From the NCBI GenBank assembly GCA_016935985.1, contig JAFGPW010000001.1, positions 62,001 to 126,000 on the forward strand: a stretch of DNA of 64,000 nucleotides, written 5' to 3'. Made by a program: the position numbers and the translations under genes. The notes beneath the pieces were generated by a model. The model did no database searches, had not been told where the DNA came from, and worked only from the letters and a program-made list of their open reading frames with translations. Positions 59,755 through 64,000 of this stretch are shown piece after piece (the stretch's first letter is position 1; each line of letters begins with the position of its first letter). This DNA comes from Candidatus Woesearchaeota archaeon (GTDB lineage: Archaea > Nanobdellota > Nanobdellia > Woesearchaeales > JAFGPW01).

Positions 59755-60264
59755 ATGGCAAAGATCATCCTCACTGACATAGAGCCAGGCATGGGTCCTG
59801 ACTCGACAGAGCTCGCGAACGTGATAATCGCGAGAATCGGCCTCTCGCCGCGGAAGAAAGGCTCCACAGAGGAGATGTGGCGGCCGCTCGTCGAGCTCTA
59901 TGAGCGTGCGAAGCGCGCGTACCGCGAGAAGAAGCCTTCGCTTGGGGTCATGACCGTCGAGGAGATGGGCATCGCTGCCGGGATCTCACGCCAGACGATG
60001 TATGAGTATCTCCGACGGTGGCTCGATCTCGGCCTGATCGTCAAGACGAGCTATATCGGTATCGACGAGAAGGTGGTCATCGGCTATCGGCTGAACGGCG
60101 CCACGCTCGAAGCGGCCTTCGAGAAGGCCGCTCAGGCGGTCAGGGACAACCTTGAGACCACGCAAAAGTATGTCAAGGAGATCCAGAAGACCCTCAAGAA
60201 CGAGAAGATCTCGCAGGCGCAGCGGGGGAGGGTAGCATCGATTGACGACAGAAAAGAGGATTAG
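59755..60264 (+). CDS. HTH-domain protein, unknown target
   Basis: 169 residues from ATG 59755 behind a strong AGGAGGTGGCAACC. The middle contains an HTH (VMTVEEMGIAAGISRQTMYE, YLRRWLDLGLIV) with a following wing; the C-terminal third is a charged helix (LETTQKYVKEIQKTLKNEKI). Perfect inverted repeats precede its promoter, so autoregulation is likely. The 300-base gap after it is AT-rich with TATA-like boxes and one recurring palindrome. Confidence 0.78.
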   Translation: MAKIILTDIEPGMGPDSTELANVIIARIGLSPRKKGSTEEMWRPLVELYERAKRAYREKKPSLGVMTVEEMGIAAGISRQTMYEYLRRWLDLGLIVKTSYIGIDEKVVIGYRLNGATLEAAFEKAAQAVRDNLETTQKYVKEIQKTLKNEKISQAQRGRVASIDDRKED

Positions 60265-60491
60265 AATTGAAATTCTTTCAGATTTTCTTAGATATTTTAA
60301 GCTATTTGGATATCGTGCCACAGATTTTTCTGTATAATACCAACTCAATTCGATAAGATATACTGTCGGTATTGTGTCATAATTCGGAATAATCTAAACA
60401 TAAGTAGACATTTTATCGATATGGTAAAATTCCTTATATATGTCGATATGATATCATAATACTCAATAAAAGTGAGATTATGATTTATTTA

Positions 60492-60505
60492 TTTCAATAT
60501 TGAAA
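60492..60505. repeat. Perfect palindrome TTTCAATATTGAAA, second copy
   Basis: Identical to 58857-58870; lies 60 bases before the NUDIX gene start. Confidence 0.5.
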
Positions 60506-60565
60506 CTAATTAATTCGTATCCGTTCACCGAAACCAATAAGAAGGAAAGGAAAAAGTGAGCAATC

Positions 60566-61012
60566 ATGGAGAAGGACAAGAGGCAAGGGGTCGCTGTCGG
60601 CGGCATGTGTATCGAGGAGGACAGGATATTGCTGGTCAGGCGTTCACAGAATGACACTGGACCAGGACTTTGGGAGATCCCGAAAGGTGCGCTAGAATGG
60701 GGGGAGGATCCGATTGAGGGACTGAAGCGCGAATTCCTTGAGGAGACAGGGCTGAAAGTGAGCGTTCACGAGCCTCTCGGCGTGTACCATTTTCTCACTG
60801 AGAAGAAGGACTCGGTCTATCAGGTGATAATTATCGCGTTCAGGGTCGGAAGGGATGACCGTTCCCAGGCCATCATCCTCTCAGACGAGCACGATGCGCA
60901 TGGGTGGGTGCCGCTCGCGAAGGCGCTACAGCTCCCGATGCGCAACGAGCAGAAGGCGATGCTCGCGGAGACATTCCCCAGTGCCGGGAAGCGAGGCTCA
61001 GAAGGAAGATAA
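60566..61012 (+). CDS. NUDIX hydrolase
   Basis: 148 residues with a complete Nudix box at residues 41-63 (GALEWGEDPIEGLKREFLEE then TGL) and the preceding GLWEIPKG. Members cleave nucleoside diphosphates linked to another group; the N-terminal GVAVGGMCIEEDRILLVRRS is like ADP-ribose or dihydroneopterin-type enzymes. Substrate cannot be fixed. GGAAAAAGTGAG precedes the ATG. Confidence 0.92.
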   Translation: MEKDKRQGVAVGGMCIEEDRILLVRRSQNDTGPGLWEIPKGALEWGEDPIEGLKREFLEETGLKVSVHEPLGVYHFLTEKKDSVYQVIIIAFRVGRDDRSQAIILSDEHDAHGWVPLAKALQLPMRNEQKAMLAETFPSAGKRGSEGR

Positions 61013-61061
61013 GAAAGATTTTTATATCCCCTGATAATGATAAGGCCTGGTGAGGGGAACG

Positions 61062-61247
61062 ATGCTGAATCTCCAATGCACGAAATGCAACTACCGCTTC
61101 TCGAAAGAGCAGATGCCTAAGCGCTGCCCCTACTGCGGCGCTGACGGGACGCTGAAGAAGACGCAGTCAGCGCAGGACCTCCTCGACTCGACGATTGCCG
61201 AACAGGCGATGATCGACCATGAGCGCGAGGCGCGCCACCAGAAGTGA
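61062..61247 (+). CDS. Small zinc-ribbon protein
   Basis: 61 residues from ATG 61062 (track uses a GTG 12 bases earlier). CTKCNYRFSKEQMPKRCPYC is a rubredoxin-like CX2C..CX2C knuckle pair; the rest is a charged helix. Could bind nucleic acid or protein. Box GATTTTTATATC lies about 40 bases upstream. Confidence 0.8.
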   Translation: MLNLQCTKCNYRFSKEQMPKRCPYCGADGTLKKTQSAQDLLDSTIAEQAMIDHEREARHQK

Positions 61248-61253
61248 GTTCTC

Positions 61254-61880
61254 CTAGACAGACAACTGCTTCTTGATGCTGTCGTTGATCTTCACCAGGT
61301 TGTGCTTCGCCTGCAGGCCCTTGAAAGACTCCTCGAGCGAGAGGTTGGCGGTACCGTCGCGGTAGCGCTTGACCACCGGCACGCCCTTGATGATCAGGTT
61401 CTGCACATAGCGCTGGACGATCTCGTCGGTGAGCCCGGTGCGCTTGGCGACGAGCGAATAGGTCGCGCCGTCGCTGCCGTCGATCGTGTAGAGCGCGAGG
61501 AAGACCTCCTGCTCCCTGAAGGTGAGTGCCCCCACCTTATACTCCTCGGGCGCAGGCTCGTCCACCAGCGGGTCGGTGATGAAGTTCCTCGCGAGCGTGT
61601 TCTGGATGTCGTCGATGCGTTCGGCGAGCTTCGCGATCTTCGCCTCGACGTCGGTCAGCTGCTCATAATGCGAGCAGATCTCGTTCGTGTTCTCGTTGAT
61701 CGCGTCGAGATGGTCGTCGAGCTCGTCGCGCATCTGGCCGACGATGCCGCGCATCTCGGAGATGGCGTCCTTGCCCTTCCGCTGCTGCTCGAGATAGTCT
61801 CTCACTCTTCGGAGGTTGATGCCGATCACCCCAATGAACAGTACGACCGACTGTTCCGATTGGTTTAAATATTTTATCAT
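61254..61880 (-). CDS. Coiled-coil plus winged-helix protein
   Basis: 208 residues if begun at ATG 61880. A possible hydrophobic N-terminus (SVVLFIGVIGINLRRVRDYL), coiled coil (MRDELDDHLDAINENTNEIC, LAERIDDIQNTLARNFITD), then a winged helix (LTFREQEVFLALYTIDGSDG, then VAKRTGLTDEIVQRYVQNLI). A TATA-like AAATATTTAAACC lies inside the first codons, so a GTG at 61829 may be the real start. The track ORF begins further upstream at 61937. Function unknown. Confidence 0.7.
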   Translation of the reverse strand: MIKYLNQSEQSVVLFIGVIGINLRRVRDYLEQQRKGKDAISEMRGIVGQMRDELDDHLDAINENTNEICSHYEQLTDVEAKIAKLAERIDDIQNTLARNFITDPLVDEPAPEEYKVGALTFREQEVFLALYTIDGSDGATYSLVAKRTGLTDEIVQRYVQNLIIKGVPVVKRYRDGTANLSLEESFKGLQAKHNLVKINDSIKKQLSV

Positions 61881-61939
61881 GCCTATCACGCGCGGCGGTG
61901 CGAAAACGCCGTCAAAGATATGGGAGAGTACCGGCAAGT

Positions 61940-62566
61940 ATGGTGTCCATTATCTCCAAATCAGGGATCGCGATAACGCTCTCGAAGCTAGAGGGGTTCC
62001 CCCGGCCTGATGCCAGGCTCGAACAGTACCAGACGCCGTCTGAGATGGCGGCAGAGGTACTCTGGCAGGCGCACATGGCAGGACGCATCGCAGGCAAGCG
62101 GTGCGCTGACCCCGCCTGCGGACCGGGGATTATCGGCATCGGCATGCTCCTCTTGGGAGCGGCGCACGTCCATTTCATCGATAAGGACAGGAGGATACTC
62201 GCCGTGCTGAGAAGGAACCTCGCGTCGCTCGGCATCGGCAGCGGGTACACGGTCCATGCAACCGGCATAGGGGAGTTCTGCGAGCAGGTCGACTGCGTGG
62301 TCCAGAACCCGCCATTCGGGACCAGGGCTAAGCATATCGATACTTTCTTCCTCGAGCGCGCGTTCGCCGCAGCCCCGGTTGTCTACTCATTCCACAAGAC
62401 CTCGACCGAAAGCCATATCCTCACCCTCGCCGAGAAGACGGGCTTTTCCTGCGAGAGCAGGACCTTCTACAGCTTCCCGCTTCCGGCATCCATGCCCCAT
62501 CATAGGAAGCGGACCGAGCGCATCGCCGTCACCTGCTTCTGCTTCGTCAAAGCAAAAGGTTTTTAA
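61940..62566 (+). CDS. METTL5-like RNA adenine methyltransferase
   Basis: 208 residues from ATG 61940. The start (LSKLEGFPRPDARLEQYQTP), SAM motif ADPACGPGIIGIGMLLLGA (Gly-rich loop with Pro in place of the usual residue), catalytic NPPFGT at residues 123-128 and SFHKTST match archaeal METTL5 homologues. In eukaryotes METTL5 makes m6A in 18S rRNA; the archaeal enzyme probably acts on 16S rRNA. Confidence 0.88.
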   Translation: MVSIISKSGIAITLSKLEGFPRPDARLEQYQTPSEMAAEVLWQAHMAGRIAGKRCADPACGPGIIGIGMLLLGAAHVHFIDKDRRILAVLRRNLASLGIGSGYTVHATGIGEFCEQVDCVVQNPPFGTRAKHIDTFFLERAFAAAPVVYSFHKTSTESHILTLAEKTGFSCESRTFYSFPLPASMPHHRKRTERIAVTCFCFVKAKGF

Positions 62567-62613
62567 ACGAGCATACATTCCGCCACACTATTACCAACCA
62601 GGTGCCTGCCACA

Positions 62614-62892
62614 ATGGAGATCACTGTTCTCGAGGACACGAAGAAACGGCTCAAGCTCGAGCTTGGTGGCGTCGACAAGGGGTTCCTGCATGCGTTCAAG
62701 AAGCGGCTCTGGAACCATAAGGATGTCGAGGTCGCGACCTACAACGTCCCGCACCCGCTCATCGACAAGATCGAGTTCATCGTCGACACCAGCGGCAAGA
62801 CAAGCCCCCGCGAGGCGATCGAGGCAGTGGTCAAGGATATGGCCAAGGCCAATAAGACCCTGGCTGCCGAGTTCAAGAAGATCATAAAATGA
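62614..62892 (+). CDS. rpoL: DNA-directed RNA polymerase subunit L (Rpo11)
   Basis: 92 residues from ATG 62614 behind CAGGTG; the track GTG lies 12 bases upstream. ITVLEDTKKRLKLELGGVDKG, then NHKDVEVATYNVPHPLIDKI fits the alpha-like dimerisation domain of Rpo11, which pairs with Rpo3 in assembly. Box GTTTTTAAACG about 45 bases upstream. The stop overlaps the AMMECR1 start in ATGA. Confidence 0.94.
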   Translation: MEITVLEDTKKRLKLELGGVDKGFLHAFKKRLWNHKDVEVATYNVPHPLIDKIEFIVDTSGKTSPREAIEAVVKDMAKANKTLAAEFKKIIK

Positions 62893-63476
62893 TACCGCTC
62901 GCCGACGGGGAGAAGCTCGTCCTTCTCGCGCGGCGCAGCATAGCATCCCGATTCTCAGATTCGCCGTTTCGGCATGACAGAGCGCTCAGGGCGAAATACG
63001 GCGCCAAGCAGGGCGTGTTCGTCACCCTGACCATCGACGGCGAGCTCCGCGGATGCATCGGCTTCCCCGAGCCGGTCTATCCGCTCTATGACGCGGTGAT
63101 CGATGCTGCCCAGGCGGCGGCGTTCGAGGATCCGCGATTCCCGCCGCATTCAGAAGAGGAGTTCAAGGAGGCGGCCGTTGAGGTCTCGGTTCTGACCGTG
63201 CCTGAGGAGATCAGGGTCAAGGACCCGTCGCAGTATCCTATGAAGGTTAGGATCGGCACCGATGGGCTCATCGTCCGTTCAGCGGAGGGGTCGGGGCTGC
63301 TGCTGCCGCAGGTCTTCCCCGAATGGAAGGCAGACTCGGAGAAGGCGCTTTCCTTGACCTGCCGTAAAGCCGGCCTACCGTCCGAGGCTTGGCGGAGCGG
63401 GAAGGTCACGATCCTTCGATTCCAGGCCCAGATATTCTCGGAGGAGGATGGCAGGGTCGTCGAGCGGAAGCATTAA
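62889..63476 (+). CDS. AMMECR1-domain protein
   Basis: 195 residues with the invariant LRGCIGF motif at 53-59 and the conserved VEVSVLT segment. The domain occurs in all domains of life, next to radical SAM or MEMO-type proteins, with unknown chemistry. Translationally coupled to rpoL by a 4-base overlap. Confidence 0.92.
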   Translation: MIPLADGEKLVLLARRSIASRFSDSPFRHDRALRAKYGAKQGVFVTLTIDGELRGCIGFPEPVYPLYDAVIDAAQAAAFEDPRFPPHSEEEFKEAAVEVSVLTVPEEIRVKDPSQYPMKVRIGTDGLIVRSAEGSGLLLPQVFPEWKADSEKALSLTCRKAGLPSEAWRSGKVTILRFQAQIFSEEDGRVVERKH

Positions 63477-63501
63477 ATACGCGGCCGGACCTCTCCTCGC
63501 C

Positions 63502-64000
63502 ATGCGCGCCGATGATCTGGATGACGACGGGGAGGAGGGAAAGCAGGGCCTGGTCCGCCGCATTCTCATCCTCATCATCGCCGCGTTCCTCATCCTGCTG
63601 CTTGTCTCTTGGATCATCCCTTGGGACGGCATCAGGCTGGATCCTGAGCCGAAGGGAATCCCTAGGCTCGCCGACCTCTACCTCGGCAACATCACCCTGA
63701 GCGACACCGAGACTCCCCTGGTATCGCGGAGCGCCATTCTGGACTTCGTCTCGACCGGACTGGTCATCAAGCGCGCCGCCGACCAGATCGTCGCGCGCAG
63801 CTGCGATTACCACGGCGAGTTCGCCGAGGCCTGCTACGCGAAGGCGCTCTTCTACTTCGTGCGGGACAGCATGCAGTACATCCCCGATCCGCCTGACGAG
63901 TATGTCAAGACCGCGGAGGAGTCGCTCCTTGTGGGCGGCGGCGACTGCGAGGACGCGTCCATCCTCCTCGCGAGCCTGCTCGAGTCAGTAGGGGTCTCCG
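63502..64000 (+). CDS. Membrane-anchored transglutaminase-like protein, 3' end beyond window
   Basis: Not in the ORF track because it runs off the window. 166 residues visible: acidic N-terminus, one membrane span (ILILIIAAFLILLLVSWIIP), then an extracellular part with AKALFYFVRDSMQYIPDPPD and the catalytic-type Cys in GGGDCEDASILLASLLES, the core of transglutaminase/cysteine-peptidase folds. The His and Asp of the triad would lie beyond the end. It starts 25 bases after the AMMECR1 stop. Confidence 0.8.
   Translation, partial: MRADDLDDDGEEGKQGLVRRILILIIAAFLILLLVSWIIPWDGIRLDPEPKGIPRLADLYLGNITLSDTETPLVSRSAILDFVSTGLVIKRAADQIVARSCDYHGEFAEACYAKALFYFVRDSMQYIPDPPDEYVKTAEESLLVGGGDCEDASILLASLLESVGVS

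Overview
This window looks archaeal. It carries an RNase P protein Rnp4, RNA polymerase subunit L, ribosomal proteins of archaeal type (uS15, eL33), the archaeal repair protein NreA with a PCNA-binding tail, diphthine synthase, an ATP-dependent DNA ligase, an XPD-type helicase, a Hel308-type helicase (amino-truncated) and a FtsZ. Three tRNA genes have an intron just after the anticodon, as expected for archaeal splicing. Many first genes of a transcription unit begin about 25-30 bases after a TATA-like box with almost no leader, while internal genes have a GGTGA/GAGGT-type ribosome site. The DNA is GC-rich (about 60% by eye) except for AT-rich promoters and one AT-rich gene island. Together with many small membrane and coiled-coil proteins of unknown function, this suggests a DPANN/Woesearchaeota-like or other uncultivated archaeon; that placement is an inference and is weak.

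Layout. 1-2.9 kb: tRNA/rRNA modification (Elp3 C-terminal part, NSUN methylase) and a CBS-pair protein, followed by a 540-base gap that may hold a structured RNA. 3.4-7.4 kb, minus strand: TatC, a giant coiled-coil protein with a possible CTG start, and membrane proteins including an unlisted 45-residue one. 7.4-9.6 kb: acetate kinase and phosphotransacetylase. 10-10.9 kb: membrane protein plus winged-helix pair. 11-12.6 kb: AT-rich three-gene cassette ending in a PLD-like protein. 13.1-19 kb: PEP synthase, bacterial-type GAPDH, DUF362-ferredoxin, PGK. 19-21.7 kb: two convergent coiled-coil proteins. 21.8-24.3 kb: Rnp4, two unlisted tiny genes, a large radical SAM protein, tRNA-Asn and tRNA-Ile. 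24.3-33.6 kb: truncated Dph2, PAP2-like protein, a Hel308 lacking its first RecA domain, PRPP-synthetase-like protein, MnmC-like methylase, PHP esterase, two tRNA-Arg, ligase, nitroreductase. 33.7-36.9 kb: ftsZ preceded by three regularly spaced hairpins, diphthine synthase. 37-43.5 kb: tRNA-Gln, a cupredoxin remnant, and a cluster of three glycosyltransferase and three radical SAM modules, one pair fused. 43.6-54 kb: hydrolase, CBS protein, uS15, DHH exonuclease, XPD, HD protein, NreA, eL33, with twin hairpins at 51.4 kb. 54-58.8 kb: a membrane/coiled-coil protein set and a PAC2 protein. 58.8-59.7 kb: a long AT-rich gap with a GC-rich structured island. 59.7-64 kb: HTH protein, NUDIX, METTL5-like methylase, RpoL, AMMECR1 and the start of a transglutaminase-like protein.

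Metabolically the window supports acetate/acetyl-CoA interconversion through acetyl phosphate with ATP yield, and the lower glycolytic/gluconeogenic steps between PEP/pyruvate and triose phosphate using bacterial-type enzymes. The least explained parts are the hairpin families at 33.7 kb and 51.4 kb (changing stems around a conserved loop), the AT-rich cassette, the glycosyltransferase/radical SAM cluster, and the domain-deleted Hel308 and Dph2 genes.
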